Below are positions 44,360-53,833 of a DNA stretch of 64,000 nucleotides, piece after piece. The stretch lies in NCBI RefSeq assembly GCF_000454065.1, contig NZ_KE695654.1, forward strand, positions 268,772 through 332,771, given 5' to 3'. Origin of the DNA: Brevibacillus thermoruber 423. GTDB taxonomy: Bacteria > Bacillota > Bacilli > Brevibacillales > Brevibacillaceae. Within the stretch, counting starts at the first letter, position 1, and each line of letters begins with the position of its first letter. The translations under genes and the position numbers were made by a program. The notes under the pieces are model-generated. The model was given only the letters and a program-made list of their open reading frames with translations. It did not search any database and was not told the DNA's origin.

Positions 44360-45048
44360 CCCGTCTCCTTCCCGGAATCGGACACGATTCGCCCATCGCG
44401 CATCTCGATGATCCGCTCCGCTTGATCGGCTAGGGTTTGATCATGCGTGATCAAGACAATGCCGCTACCGTGCTCCTGCTGATAGGTTCGCAGCAGTTTC
44501 ACGATGTTTTCACTGTTTCTCGTATCCAGATTGCCAGTCGGTTCATCGGCAAGCAGCCAGTCTGGACGATTGACCAACGCGCGGGCAATCGCCACACGTT
44601 GCTGTTCCCCGCCCGATAATTGGGACGGCAGTGCATCGCTCTTGGCCTCCAGCCCCACCCAGGCCAAAAGTTCCCGGGCTCTCGCTTTTTTGTCATAGGA
44701 AACCTTTCGCGAAAACAGCGGTGCCATCACGTTCTCCAGCGCTGTCAACGCAGGCAATAGATGAAATTGTTGGAACACGAACCCGATGTGCTCAAAACGG
44801 AAATCGGCAATTCGCTTCCCCTTCAACGCCAGAACGTCCACGTCACCGTATCTGATTGTTCCAGCCGTCGGTCGGTCAAGCGTGCCGATTAGGGTAAGCA
44901 ATGTCGTTTTTCCCGACCCTGAGGGGCCGAGAATTGCCGTAAATTGTCCTTTGTCCAGCGTCAAGGTGACGGATTGAAGCGCTCGGGTAACCACTCCGTC
45001 ACCATGGTAGGTTTTTTCCACGTCCACAAGTTTGATGGCTGTACTCAT
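44356..45048 (-). CDS. MacB/LolD-type ABC transporter ATP-binding protein
   Basis: The 230-residue ATPase has Walker [14 protein letters not shown]-loop [12 protein letters not shown], signature [15 protein letters not shown] and Walker [15 protein letters not shown]. LolD/MacB-type ATPases drive mechanotransmission permeases of the FtsX type. It is the partner of the peptidase-fused permease, whose start overlaps its stop. Confidence 0.93.
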   Translation of the reverse strand: MSTAIKLVDVEKTYHGDGVVTRALQSVTLTLDKGQFTAILGPSGSGKTTLLTLIGTLDRPTAGTIRYGDVDVLALKGKRIADFRFEHIGFVFQQFHLLPALTALENVMAPLFSRKVSYDKKARARELLAWVGLEAKSDALPSQLSGGEQQRVAIARALVNRPDWLLADEPTGNLDTRNSENIVKLLRTYQQEHGSGIVLITHDQTLADQAERIIEMRDGRIVSDSGKETG

Positions 45049-45057
45049 TGGTTCCCC

Positions 45058-45501
45058 CTAGCTTACTTTTTCTGCCGATAGGCCAATCATGTCCATAATA
45101 TTCTCGTAACTGGAAACGGATTGGGTGGCTAAAATGATTCCTTCCCGGTCGATTAGCATCGCGGTTGGCACCGAATGAATCAGGTATGTATTCATAAGCC
45201 CATCCGAACGAATGAGATGAACACCATCTGGCACCTGCAAGCCTTCTTCATAGTAGATTGGACTGGACACAACAATAATTCTGAGATCGGTGTAATGTCT
45301 TTTTACATGATCTAATTCTGGTACCACGTGTTTGCATGTTCCGCACATGTCGTTTGTAAATACCATCAACGTATTTTTTTCTTGTTCATCCGGCATTTTT
45401 ACGATTTGCCCATGCTGATCCCTTTCCCGGAAAAAAGGCGCTTTGTCTCCTTTGCAGATCCCTCATGCCAAAGCCAAGACGATATACGAAGTAAAAATCA
45501 T
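45058..45501 (-). pseudogene. TlpA/MauD-like thioredoxin gene interrupted by a stop codon
   Basis: ATG 45501, behind GTGGGGGATGA, begins MIFTSYIVLALA, then TGA (45463-45465), then in the same frame GDKAPFFRERDQHGQIVKM and the thioredoxin core with the redox motif CGTC (in NDMCGTCKHVVPEL) and cis-Pro SVPTAMLI. In relatives the first helix anchors the domain outside the cell and GDKAP-type sequence follows; here most of the helix appears lost and a stop intervenes. Translation could restart at ATG 45396, giving 112 unanchored residues. It lies nine bases before the ABC ATPase gene. Confidence 0.6.
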
Positions 45502-45542
45502 TTCATCCCCCACATGAAAGTATGTGTCTGCCCATAAAGAGA

Positions 45543-45580
45543 GGAAAAAGGAGGTCGTCTTCATGAAGGCCTCCTTTTCC
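45543..45580 (-). terminator. Probable intrinsic terminator
   Basis: On the minus strand GGAAAAGGAGG and CCTCCTTTTTCC pair around a self-complementary loop, followed by TCTCTTT. It lies 80 bp after the small peptide relic at 45660-45827. Confidence 0.5.
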
Positions 45581-45659
45581 GCTTCCACGCATGTATTTTG
45601 ATGTCGTCTCGATATGAATCTCTGATCATTGCTGACGAAGTTGTTAGCATCATCTCACT

Positions 45660-45827
45660 TCAGTTTCTCGTGTCATACGTGTACTGAATATACGTTTTGA
45701 CGCCGCCGTATTTCTTGTAGTGACATACTCGCATACATATTTGGGGCCAGCGATGAAGCCGGGGTTGTCGCAGATACGTACATAGGAGCTACCCCAAACA
45801 GTTTTGATTTTTTTAAAACATTTCCAT
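45660..45827 (-). pseudogene. Relic of a small aromatic, Cys-containing peptide gene
   Basis: On the minus strand GAGGAG and ATG (45827) are followed, after a shift in an A7 run, by KIKTVWGSSYVRICDNPGF and AGPKYVCEY, then after another shift HYKKYGGVKTYIQYTYDTRN and a stop at 45660. The composition (Tyr, Cys, Lys, Gly) suggests a secreted or antimicrobial-type peptide, but I know no match. Two frame breaks mean it is dead, or the reading is mistaken. The rest of 45828-46042 is AT-rich with no gene. Confidence 0.3.
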
Positions 45828-46042
45828 TTAACTCCTCGACTATATGTTATTCAATTCATTCTTTTCTGTAAATATTTTTTCTACATGATGTTTTTTTAAT
45901 ATTCGACATTATTTTACATTCATAGGAGGTTTTATTTCTTATTTACTGTCATCAACAACAATAAGGAATATGGAGGGTATTTTTGGACTGGCTGAGGACT
46001 TTCTCAAGAGAAATAACGGATTCCTTATTTTGGTAATCCCTT

Positions 46043-46078
46043 CAAAGAAAAATCGCCCCCGGCTTCCTGCCGGGAGCG
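46043..46078 (-). terminator. Intrinsic terminator after purB
   Basis: CGCCCCCGGC and GCCGGGAGCG pair around TTCCT (46054-46078); the minus strand then reads ATTTTTCTTT. It ends the purEKB transcript after three genes. Confidence 0.8.
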
Positions 46079-46101
46079 TTTGTATGGGTAGCGTGTAGAA
46101 A

Positions 46102-47397
46102 TCAAAGCAGTCCAAGACGCTTGAAAATCGTATCCACGTGCTTGAGGTGATAGCGGTAGTCGAAGCAGTCGTCCAGCTCTTCCTTGGTCAGCGTGGCGGT
46201 CACGGTCGGGTCCTCTTCCAGAATGGAGCGGAACGAGCGCTGTTCCTCCCACGCCTGCATAGCGCGCGGCTGCACGGTGTCGTACGCCTGCTCGCGGCTC
46301 ATGCCCTTTTCGATCAGCTTCAGCATCACCTGCTGCGAGTAGATCAGGCCGAACGTGCGGTCCATGTTGCGCTTCATGTTTTCCGGGAAGACGGTCAGGT
46401 TTTTCACGATGTTCATGAAGCGGCGCAGCATGTAGTTCAACAGCTGCGTCGCATCCGGCAAAATGACGCGCTCCACCGAGGAGTGGGAGATGTCGCGCTC
46501 GTGCCAGAGCGGAACGTTTTCGTAGGCGGAGAGCATGTGGCCGCGCACGACGCGGGCCAGGCCGGAGATGTTCTCGCAGCCGATCGGGTTGCGCTTGTGC
46601 GGCATCGCCGACGAGCCCTTTTGCCCCTTGGCGAACGGTTCTTCCACTTCGCGCATCTCGCTCTTTTGCAGGCCGCGGATTTCCGTCGCGAACTTGTCCA
46701 GCGAGGTGGCGATCAACGCCAGCGTCGCCATGTACTCGGCGTGACGGTCACGCTGCAGGGTCTGCGTGGAGATGGGCGCCGGTTTCAGCCCCAGCTTTTC
46801 GCAGACGTACTGCTCCACAAACGGGTCGATGTTGGCGTACGTGCCCACCGCTCCGGAGATTTTGCCGTAGGCCACTTCTTCCTTCGCCGCGCGGAAACGG
46901 GCCAGGTTGCGCTTCATCTCTTCGTGCCAGAGCGCCAGCTTCAGCCCAAAGGTGGTCGGTTCCGCGTGCACGCCATGGGTGCGCCCCATGCAGACGGTGT
47001 CCTTGTGCTCCCGCGCCTTGTCGGCGAGGATGGCGATAAAGTCTTCCAGGTCCTTTTCCAAAATCTTGTTGGCCTGGAGAAGCAGGTAGGAGAGCGCCGT
47101 GTCCACCACGTCGGTGGAGGTGAGGCCGTAGTGCACCCACTTCTTCTCCTCGCCCAGCGTTTCCGAGACGGCGCGGGTGAAGGCGACGACGTCGTGGCGC
47201 GTCTCTTCCTCGATTTCGTAAATCCGCTTGATGTCAAAGCTGGCGTTTTCGCGCAGCTTTTTCACGTCTTCCTCCGGGATGACGCCCAGCTTGGCCCACG
47301 CCTCGCAGGCGAGGAGCTCCACTTCCAGCCACGCCTTGAATTTGTTCTCTTCCGTCCAGATGGCGCGCATCTCCGGTCGCGTATAACGATCAATCAT
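46102..47397 (-). CDS. purB: Adenylosuccinate lyase
   Basis: The 431-residue enzyme splits adenylosuccinate to AMP and SAICAR to AICAR in purine synthesis. The family signature [11 protein letters not shown] is at 261-271 and the catalytic-histidine segment HGVHAEP at 141-147. ATG 47397 has GGAGGT upstream and begins [10 protein letters not shown], the normal N-terminus. It overlaps the end of purK by eight bases. In many Bacillota the operon continues into purC; here a terminator follows instead. Confidence 0.96.
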   Translation of the reverse strand: MIDRYTRPEMRAIWTEENKFKAWLEVELLACEAWAKLGVIPEEDVKKLRENASFDIKRIYEIEEETRHDVVAFTRAVSETLGEEKKWVHYGLTSTDVVDTALSYLLLQANKILEKDLEDFIAILADKAREHKDTVCMGRTHGVHAEPTTFGLKLALWHEEMKRNLARFRAAKEEVAYGKISGAVGTYANIDPFVEQYVCEKLGLKPAPISTQTLQRDRHAEYMATLALIATSLDKFATEIRGLQKSEMREVEEPFAKGQKGSSAMPHKRNPIGCENISGLARVVRGHMLSAYENVPLWHERDISHSSVERVILPDATQLLNYMLRRFMNIVKNLTVFPENMKRNMDRTFGLIYSQQVMLKLIEKGMSREQAYDTVQPRAMQAWEEQRSFRSILEEDPTVTATLTKEELDDCFDYRYHLKHVDTIFKRLGLL

Positions 47398-48550
47398 GAT
47401 GTACCTCCGCTTTGTTCGTCCAGATTTCGAGCCGCTCAATCTGTGCCAGCGCCTCCTCCACACTGGGCGCCAGCACGTTCAGGTGCCCCATTTTCCGCTT
47501 GGGCTTGCTTTCATGTTTGCCGTACAGGTGCAGCTTGGCCGTCCGCGGCAGTTGGCCGATGCGGTCCAGCACCGGCTGCAGGTGCTCCCCGAGGATGTTG
47601 ACCATGACCACGGGGGAGAGCAGTTCCGTCGAGCCCAACGGCAGGTCGCACACGGCCCGCACGTGCTGCTCGAACTGCGACGTGACGCAGGCGTCCATCG
47701 TGTAGTGGCCGGAGTTGTGCGGGCGGGGGGCCAGCTCATTTACATAGAGTTCCCCGCTTGCGGTGAGAAACATCTCGACCGCGATCAGGCCGACCACGTC
47801 CAGCCGTTCGGCGATGGTCCGGGCGATCGCTTCCGCCCGCTGCCGGATGTCGTCCGGCACCCGCGCCGGCACGATGGACAGGTGCAGGATGTTCTCCCGG
47901 TGTACATTTTCCGCCGCAGGAAAAACGGCCAGCTCGCCGGACGGATTGCGCGCCGCGATCACGGACAGTTCCAGTTGAAACGGCACAAACTGTTCCACGA
48001 TCAGCTCCGTGCCCGCTTTGGACAGGGCTTCGTACGCTTCGGCCAGTTCCGCTTCGCTTCTCAGGACCCACTGTCCCTTGCCGTCGTAGCCGCCGGTGGC
48101 CGTTTTCATCACCGCCGGCAGGCCCAGCTCCCCGATCGCCGCCCGCAGGCTGTCCAGCGTGTCGATCACGCGAAACGGCGCCACCGGAATCCCCAGCTCG
48201 CGGATCGCCGTCTTTTCGCGGATGCGGTTCTGCGTGATGCGCAGAAGACGGCTGCCCTGCGGCACATAGGCCCGGCTTTCCAGCACTTCCGCCACACGCG
48301 CGTCCACGTTTTCAAATTCGTAGCTGATCACGTCGCTGATCTCGGCCAACTGCATGGCCGCATCCACGTCGTCGTACCGGGCGACAATCTGCCGGTCGGC
48401 CGCCTGGCCGCAGGGAGCGTCCTCCGTCGGGTCCATCGTGACGAAGCGGTATCCCATGGCCCGGCCGGCCAGAGCGATCATGCGCCCCAACTGGCCGCCG
48501 CCGAGAATCCCGATGGTTGCGCCTGGTTTGATGGGGGTTCTGTTCGTCAT
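47390..48550 (-). CDS. purK: 5-(carboxyamino)imidazole ribonucleotide synthase
   Basis: The 386-residue ATP-grasp enzyme converts AIR, bicarbonate and ATP to N5-CAIR. Visible are [20 protein letters not shown] at the N-terminus and the ATP-grasp elements [15 protein letters not shown] and [14 protein letters not shown]. Its stop overlaps purB and its start overlaps purE by four bases, so translation of the three genes is coupled. Confidence 0.96.
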   Translation of the reverse strand: MTNRTPIKPGATIGILGGGQLGRMIALAGRAMGYRFVTMDPTEDAPCGQAADRQIVARYDDVDAAMQLAEISDVISYEFENVDARVAEVLESRAYVPQGSRLLRITQNRIREKTAIRELGIPVAPFRVIDTLDSLRAAIGELGLPAVMKTATGGYDGKGQWVLRSEAELAEAYEALSKAGTELIVEQFVPFQLELSVIAARNPSGELAVFPAAENVHRENILHLSIVPARVPDDIRQRAEAIARTIAERLDVVGLIAVEMFLTASGELYVNELAPRPHNSGHYTMDACVTSQFEQHVRAVCDLPLGSTELLSPVVMVNILGEHLQPVLDRIGQLPRTAKLHLYGKHESKPKRKMGHLNVLAPSVEEALAQIERLEIWTNKAEVHHD

Positions 48551-49035
48551 GCCAGTTCACTTGCCTCCAACACATTCTTGCGGATCGCGTCCCGTCTGGC
48601 GGCAAACCGCTCCTGGATCTCCGGATACTTGATCCCGAGGATCTGGGCCGCCAGCAGTCCGGCGTTGACTGCTCCCGCCTTGCCGATCGCCACGGTGGCC
48701 ACAGGCACGCCGCCCGGCATTTGCACGATCGAGAGCAGCGAGTCCAAACCGTTCAGGCTGGACGATTTGACCGGCACGCCGATCACCGGCAGTTCCGTCT
48801 TAGCCGCCACCATCCCGGGCAGATGGGCAGCGCCGCCCGCTCCCGCGATAATCACCTCAAGGCCGCGGCTCCTGGCGCTTTCGGCGTAGTCGAACATCAA
48901 GTCGGGCGTGCGGTGCGCCGACACCACTCTCTTTTCGTACGGGATTGCGAGCTCGTCCAGAATCGCGCAGGCGTCCTTCATTGTCTCCCAGTCCGACGTG
49001 CTGCCCATGATGACACCCACCAACGGTTTGACCAT
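48547..49035 (-). CDS. purE: N5-carboxyaminoimidazole ribonucleotide mutase
   Basis: The 162-residue class I PurE moves the carboxyl group from N5-CAIR to CAIR. The signature GSTSDWETM lies at residues 11-19, and [10 protein letters not shown] and [22 protein letters not shown] follow. It is the first gene of purEKB, behind a sigma-A promoter and a PurR-type operator. Confidence 0.96.
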   Translation of the reverse strand: MVKPLVGVIMGSTSDWETMKDACAILDELAIPYEKRVVSAHRTPDLMFDYAESARSRGLEVIIAGAGGAAHLPGMVAAKTELPVIGVPVKSSSLNGLDSLLSIVQMPGGVPVATVAIGKAGAVNAGLLAAQILGIKYPEIQERFAARRDAIRKNVLEASELA

Positions 49036-49153
49036 GACACACTTCGCCCCTCTCTGTCAATGTCAGAAGAAAACCCAAACGACTTCCGGCCACGCATCGG
49101 CCGGTCATCGCCTGGGCTTGCTTGTATGGATCACACGCATATCAACATCTTCA

Positions 49154-49182
49154 GTGTAACAGGGGGAGAGTTTGCCTGTCAA
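49154..49182 (-). promoter_or_regulatory. Sigma-A promoter of purEKB
   Basis: Minus strand: TTGACA (49177-49182), a 17-bp spacer and TTACAC (49154-49159), about 120 bp before purE. Confidence 0.75.
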
Positions 49183-49186
49183 CCTT

Positions 49187-49231
49187 GATTCCGAACGTTA
49201 ATAATTTCATGTCATATAAATATTCGTTTTT
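49187..49231 (-). promoter_or_regulatory. PurR operator (two inverted PurBoxes)
   Basis: GATTCCGAACGTTA (49187-49200) and, inverted, AAATATTCGTTTTT (49218-49231) both carry the CGAA core and are 17 bp apart, the spacing known for Bacillus PurR sites. They sit just upstream of the -35 of the purE promoter. Confidence 0.65.
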
Positions 49232-50762
49232 AAAAGATTCGGAACGGACGTCCGCTGCGCATCCACGCCTCCGCCTCGTCCCGTTTTTCCAGATCCATCC
49301 CCAGCCAGTAGTCGAAAAACGGCGCCGCGTCCTCCCCGACCGCCCGGGAAAACGCCTCGATCAGCTCCGCTCCGCCCGCCTCTTTGTACTGGTGCTCCCG
49401 CACGTAGTCGCGCAGCACGCGATGCAGCCGCTCCTTCCCCCACTCCAGCCGCAGCTTCCACCACATCGCCGCTCCCCGCGCATAGACCAGATCGCTGTAG
49501 CTCTTCCAGTCGGGAAAGCGGTCCAGCGGCTGCCGGACGCGCAGTCCCCTGTTCGCGTACTGCTCCGAGACTTTTCCCCGCTCCATCCGGTAGCCGATAT
49601 AGCCGTCGGCGGCGATTCGTTCGTCTTCCAGAAACGACATCGCGGCGTAATCGGCCAGGCTTTCGTCCACCCACGCCTCCCGCACCTCGTCGCTTCCCAC
49701 CAGCCCGTAAAACCACTGATGGGCGGTCTCGTGGGCGACGACGGCGGCTCCCATGCCGTTCGGCCGGGTGAACGTATCGCCCTGGACAAAAACGATGCCG
49801 GGGTATTCCATGCCGCCGAAAAAGCCGCCTGTCTTCACCACGTCGTACTCCCGGTACGGATACGTGCCGAACTGCTCTCCGTAATAGCGCAGCGCCCGTA
49901 CAGCCACGTCGTGCAGCAGGGCCACGGTCTCCTCGCTGTCTCCCTCCTGCCACCAGGTGCGCACCACCGTTTCGCCCACCCGGCTCACCGTCTGGCGGTA
50001 GCTGTCGTCCATCACCACCAGGGCAAAATCACGAACATTCCACGCGTCCACCTCGTAATGCGACTTCCCCTGCGGGCGAAGACGGGTCACCACCGCCTGA
50101 CTTTCCGTTCCGCTCGTCGCCAGGCTGTAGCCGTCCGGCAGGGTGACGCGCAAATGGTAGTTGGCCGTGCCGCTGTAAAAGGGATCGCCCATCGGGTAAT
50201 AAGGGTCCAGCCGCCAGCCGGTCTCATCCTGCACGGCCAGAATCGGCAACCAGTTGCCCAGCCACAGCGCGTGGTCGTTGTACGACAGCCTGCCGCTGTT
50301 GTACGGGACGCGCAGTTCGAAGCCCATCTCCACCTCCGTCCGGCGGCCCGCCGCCCCTTCCAGCGGCACCTGCAGGATCGTTCCCGTTTTGCCCAGCGTC
50401 CGAACCGGAACCGGGCGGCCGTCCACCTTCACCCCGGTGATCCGGATTCCTCCCGGCAGCCGCTGTTTGCCCAGGATGTGCTCCCAGTTGGCCCCGCTCA
50501 GATCGGCTGATTCGTGAAAGGCGTTGGGGTAGAGATGAAAAAGGGCCTGGCCGTCGCCAGGTACGAATCGGACGGAAAGCGTCCCGACTGCGGTGTGCGC
50601 GTGCGGATCAATCCGCACATCCGCCCGGTACACAGCCGGGGCGGACACCTGCTCCGGCGGCAGCAGCTCCGCCTCGGTCCACTCTGCCCACGGCTTGCTC
50701 CACAGAAAAACAGCCAGCGCCGCTCCCACCGCCGCACTGACCGCCAATCTCCACCGCTTCAT
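49230..50762 (-). CDS. Membrane-anchored M1-family metallopeptidase
   Basis: The 510-residue protein has an N-terminal helix (about residues 5-22) anchoring an extracytoplasmic gluzincin. The zinc site is HETAHQW (His 344, Glu 345, His 348) and the Glu in WVDES (Glu 367). GGMEYPGIVF just before supplies the GxMEN-like substrate motif, here GGMEY. ATG 50762 follows GCGGAGGGG. It is a paralogue of the next gene and similar to the C-terminal domain of the ABC permease at 40205-44359. Natural substrates are unknown. Confidence 0.9.
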   Translation of the reverse strand: MKRWRLAVSAAVGAALAVFLWSKPWAEWTEAELLPPEQVSAPAVYRADVRIDPHAHTAVGTLSVRFVPGDGQALFHLYPNAFHESADLSGANWEHILGKQRLPGGIRITGVKVDGRPVPVRTLGKTGTILQVPLEGAAGRRTEVEMGFELRVPYNSGRLSYNDHALWLGNWLPILAVQDETGWRLDPYYPMGDPFYSGTANYHLRVTLPDGYSLATSGTESQAVVTRLRPQGKSHYEVDAWNVRDFALVVMDDSYRQTVSRVGETVVRTWWQEGDSEETVALLHDVAVRALRYYGEQFGTYPYREYDVVKTGGFFGGMEYPGIVFVQGDTFTRPNGMGAAVVAHETAHQWFYGLVGSDEVREAWVDESLADYAAMSFLEDERIAADGYIGYRMERGKVSEQYANRGLRVRQPLDRFPDWKSYSDLVYARGAAMWWKLRLEWGKERLHRVLRDYVREHQYKEAGGAELIEAFSRAVGEDAAPFFDYWLGMDLEKRDEAEAWMRSGRPFRIF

Positions 50763-50834
50763 AACACCCCTCCGCCTGTTTTGCTGTCGTGTTCGGCTCA
50801 CGTGCATGCGCAGCCGTACCAGCCGCCCCTCCGT

Positions 50835-52454
50835 TTACTGCCGCTTCGCCCCGCGCTGCCGGTCCAGCCATGCCTCCGCGGCTGCCTCCCGGCTCTGGTC
50901 AAGCTGCAGCCAGTAGGCCACGAACGGTTCCGCGTCTTCCCCGGCCTCCCGGGACAGGGCCGCCTTCCAGTCTGCACCGGTGGCGACGCCAAACCGATGG
51001 CTCGTTACGAACTGGCGCAGCATCCGGTTCAGGCGCTCTTCGCCCCACGCTTCCCGCAGCAGCCACAGCATGCTTGCCGTGCGGGAATACACCAGATCGC
51101 TGTAGCTGTCGTTGTCGGGAAAGAGGCGCAGCGGCTGCCACGGCCGCAATTTCTTCTCCGCGTAGGCTTCGGCGGCCGTGCCCCGCACCAGTCGCTGCAC
51201 CACCAGCGCGTCGCCGATTTGCGGGTACCAACGCTCCAGAAACGAAAGCGAGGCGTATTCCGACAAGCCTTCGTCCAACCAGGCCTCGTCCACCTGGTCG
51301 TTCCCGACGATGCCGTAAAACCACTGATGGGCGGTCTCATGCGCGACGGCCGCGATCGACTGTGCAAAGACCTGTTCGTAGTGGCGGCCGTCGAGGAACA
51401 CCAGACCGGGGTACTCCATGCCGTTGATGCCTCCGCCGGTTCGCACGACATCGTACTCCCTGTACGGATACGGCCCAAACTGGTGCTGAAAGTACGCGAA
51501 CGACTTCACGGCGGCGTCGTGGACGAGCCTGGCCTGACCGGGGTCGTCCGTCGTCCGCCACCAACTGCGGACCGTCGTCCCGCCAACCGTCGTCTCTGTG
51601 CGCTGATACGTCCGGTCCATGATGACCAGGGCGAAATCCCGCACGTTTTCGGCACGCAGCCGGTACGTCTTTAACCCCGGAGCGGAAGTGAAGCCGGCTT
51701 CCTGCCGATCGTCGGCGGTGCTGGCCAACTGGTAGCCCTCCGGCACGGTTACATTTACCGAATAGTCTGACGTTTCGCTGTAAAACGGGTCGCCGATCGG
51801 CTCGTACGGATCGAGATGCCAGCCGTTCCGGTCGCAGACCGCCAGGACGGGCAGCCAGTTGCCGAGCCAGATGGCGTGTTCGTCCAGCGACATCCGGCCT
51901 TGATTGTGCGGCAGCGTCATTGTAAAGGCCAGCTCCAGTGTGACCGGCTCCGCCGCGCCGGCAGCGGGCGGCACGCCGTTGGAAGCGGACGGCACGCGAC
52001 TCACGCCGTCCGCCCCTCCTTTCCCATCGGCTGGCGCGCCCTTCACACCGCTCGATCCGGCCTCGCCCTCAAGCGGCACCTCCACCACGGTCCCTGCCCG
52101 TTGGACCGGCACCGACCTGCCCTGGACGGACAGCCTGGTAATATGATACGTGCCGGGCACCGCATCCTTTCCTAAAAATTCCTGCCACAGCGGCCCGTCA
52201 TGACGTTCCGCAAACGCAAACGGATAGACGTGCAGATACGCCTTTTTCCCGTCACGCGGCCAAAATCGCACCTGGACGCTGCCCGTCACCCGCTTCTGCT
52301 GCGGCTCGACCCGTACATCCGCCAGATACCGCGTCTTTCCCCCGGCATCGCCGCCCCGGTCTGCGCCGTATCCTCCGGCCGCCCCTGCTCCGGCGCCGCT
52401 TGCCGCGCTCCAGACAAGCGCGGCGCCTGCCAGCCAACCCGCCCACTTCCTCAC
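50835..52454 (-). CDS. Exported M1-family metallopeptidase
   Basis: The 539-residue protein has a signal-like N-terminus (residues 5-22), then an M1-type beta domain with an extra low-complexity Gly/Ala/Pro insertion (about 145-170), and the catalytic core HETAHQW (His 372, Glu 373, His 376) with WLDEG (Glu 395). GINGMEYPGLVF is the substrate-binding segment. The GTG start has GGAGGGGGG upstream. It lies 47 bases after hisS and 72 before its paralogue, so the two peptidases may share the hisS transcript. Confidence 0.9.
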   Translation of the reverse strand: MRKWAGWLAGAALVWSAASGAGAGAAGGYGADRGGDAGGKTRYLADVRVEPQQKRVTGSVQVRFWPRDGKKAYLHVYPFAFAERHDGPLWQEFLGKDAVPGTYHITRLSVQGRSVPVQRAGTVVEVPLEGEAGSSGVKGAPADGKGGADGVSRVPSASNGVPPAAGAAEPVTLELAFTMTLPHNQGRMSLDEHAIWLGNWLPVLAVCDRNGWHLDPYEPIGDPFYSETSDYSVNVTVPEGYQLASTADDRQEAGFTSAPGLKTYRLRAENVRDFALVIMDRTYQRTETTVGGTTVRSWWRTTDDPGQARLVHDAAVKSFAYFQHQFGPYPYREYDVVRTGGGINGMEYPGLVFLDGRHYEQVFAQSIAAVAHETAHQWFYGIVGNDQVDEAWLDEGLSEYASLSFLERWYPQIGDALVVQRLVRGTAAEAYAEKKLRPWQPLRLFPDNDSYSDLVYSRTASMLWLLREAWGEERLNRMLRQFVTSHRFGVATGADWKAALSREAGEDAEPFVAYWLQLDQSREAAAEAWLDRQRGAKRQ

Positions 52455-52501
52455 GCGTCCCCCCTCCTTTCCTTTTATCCTACCGCATCTGGAAAAAAAA
52501 G

Positions 52502-53806
52502 CTAGGACAAAAGCTGCGCAATCGCGTCGACCAGCCGATCTCCCGCAAGTGCCACGGTCCGCTCCTCCCCGGAGCGCATGTCGCGCAGCGTCACCGCCCC
52601 GGCGTCCCGCTCGTTCTCCCCGTAGATCAGGACGAGCGGAATCTGCTCCCGGTTGGCGTAATCCAGCGCTTTTTTCAACCGGCGTCCAGACAGCTCCAGC
52701 TCCACCCGGATGCCGGCCGCCCGCAGCCGGTTGGCCAATCCCAGCGCGTCCGCCTCCGTCCCCAGCGGCACGACGAAGACGTCTGCCCGGTTGTCGGCTC
52801 CCTCCGCGCCGCCCATCGTGAGCGCGGTGAGAATCACGTCCAGGCCGAACGAGATGCCCACCGCAGGATATTCCCGTCCGCCGCCGAGGAATTGACCGAT
52901 GATGCGGTCATAGCGTCCGCCGCTGCCGATGCTGGACGTGATGCGCCCGTCCCGCAGAAAGATTTCATACACCGTCCCTGTATAAATGCTGAGTCCCCGG
53001 GCCAAAAACGGAGCAAAGCGAACGTCCCCGGACACCCCCGCTCCTTTCAAACAGGCAAACAGCTCGTGCAGCTCCGCGACGCCTTCCTGCACAAGTGGCT
53101 CCGCAAAACGGCCGGCCAGACTGTCCATCGTCGGCTCGCCGCTTTGGAGGAACGCCGCGACGGCCGCAATCGTCTCTTCGTCGATGCCGCGAAGCCGCAG
53201 GTCGTCCACCACGCCGTCCACGCCGATCTTTTTCAGCTTGTCCAGAGAGAGCATCACGCCCTCCGCCTGCTCTTCCGCGACGCCCAGCGCCTGCAGCAGC
53301 CCCGACAGCAGCTTCCGGTTGTTCACTTCCACGTAGACGTCCAGGCCCAGCCGTTCAAACGCCGCAAACGCCATGCTGATCAGTTCCGCTTCCGCCAGCA
53401 TCGAGGAAGTCCCTACAATGTCCACGTCACACTGGACGAACTCGCGGAACCGTCCCGGCTTGACGGGCCCGTCGCGAAACACCTTGCCGATCTCGTACCG
53501 CTTGAACGGCAGCCGCATCTCCGGATTCATCCCCACCACTTTTGCCAGCGGTACCGTCAGATCGTAGCGCAGCGCCAACTCCCGCTCCCCCTGGTCGCTC
53601 AGGCGGTACACCTCCTTGACGATCTCCGCCCCGCCGCCGTACTTGGACGCCAGCAGGTCGTAATACTGCAGCATCGGCGTCTCCAGCGGCTTGCAGCCGT
53701 ATGTTTCAAACACCTCCTCCAGCGTCCGCCGGATGTAGTTGCGGAGCCCCTGCTCCTGCGGCAGAAAATCCTTGGTGCCCTTTACGTTGCGCAGTGTCGT
53801 TTCCAT
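52502..53806 (-). CDS. hisS: Histidyl-tRNA synthetase
   Basis: The 434-residue class II synthetase charges tRNA-His. Motif 2 is YEIGKVFRDGPVKPGRFREFVQCD (split about 104-127), the HisRS loop is LARGLSIYTGTVYE (268-281), the second HisRS signature is GSGGRYD (294-300) and motif 3 is GISFGLDVIL (about 317-326); the anticodon-binding domain fills the C-terminus. The canonical RGLDYYTG reads RGLSIYTG. That Asp-to-Ser change suggests a divergent HisS subtype, possibly a second copy. ATG 53806 follows AAGGAGGAG. A histidine-rich leader peptide and terminator precede it. Confidence 0.92.
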   Translation of the reverse strand: METTLRNVKGTKDFLPQEQGLRNYIRRTLEEVFETYGCKPLETPMLQYYDLLASKYGGGAEIVKEVYRLSDQGERELALRYDLTVPLAKVVGMNPEMRLPFKRYEIGKVFRDGPVKPGRFREFVQCDVDIVGTSSMLAEAELISMAFAAFERLGLDVYVEVNNRKLLSGLLQALGVAEEQAEGVMLSLDKLKKIGVDGVVDDLRLRGIDEETIAAVAAFLQSGEPTMDSLAGRFAEPLVQEGVAELHELFACLKGAGVSGDVRFAPFLARGLSIYTGTVYEIFLRDGRITSSIGSGGRYDRIIGQFLGGGREYPAVGISFGLDVILTALTMGGAEGADNRADVFVVPLGTEADALGLANRLRAAGIRVELELSGRRLKKALDYANREQIPLVLIYGENERDAGAVTLRDMRSGEERTVALAGDRLVDAIAQLLS

Positions 53807-53833
53807 GACAATCTCCTCCTTTTTTATCCAAAC

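Noticed and set aside
45970..46095. Plus-strand ATG frame beginning MEGIFGLAEDF
   Set aside because: No ribosome binding site, and it passes through the purB terminator hairpin; likely chance.
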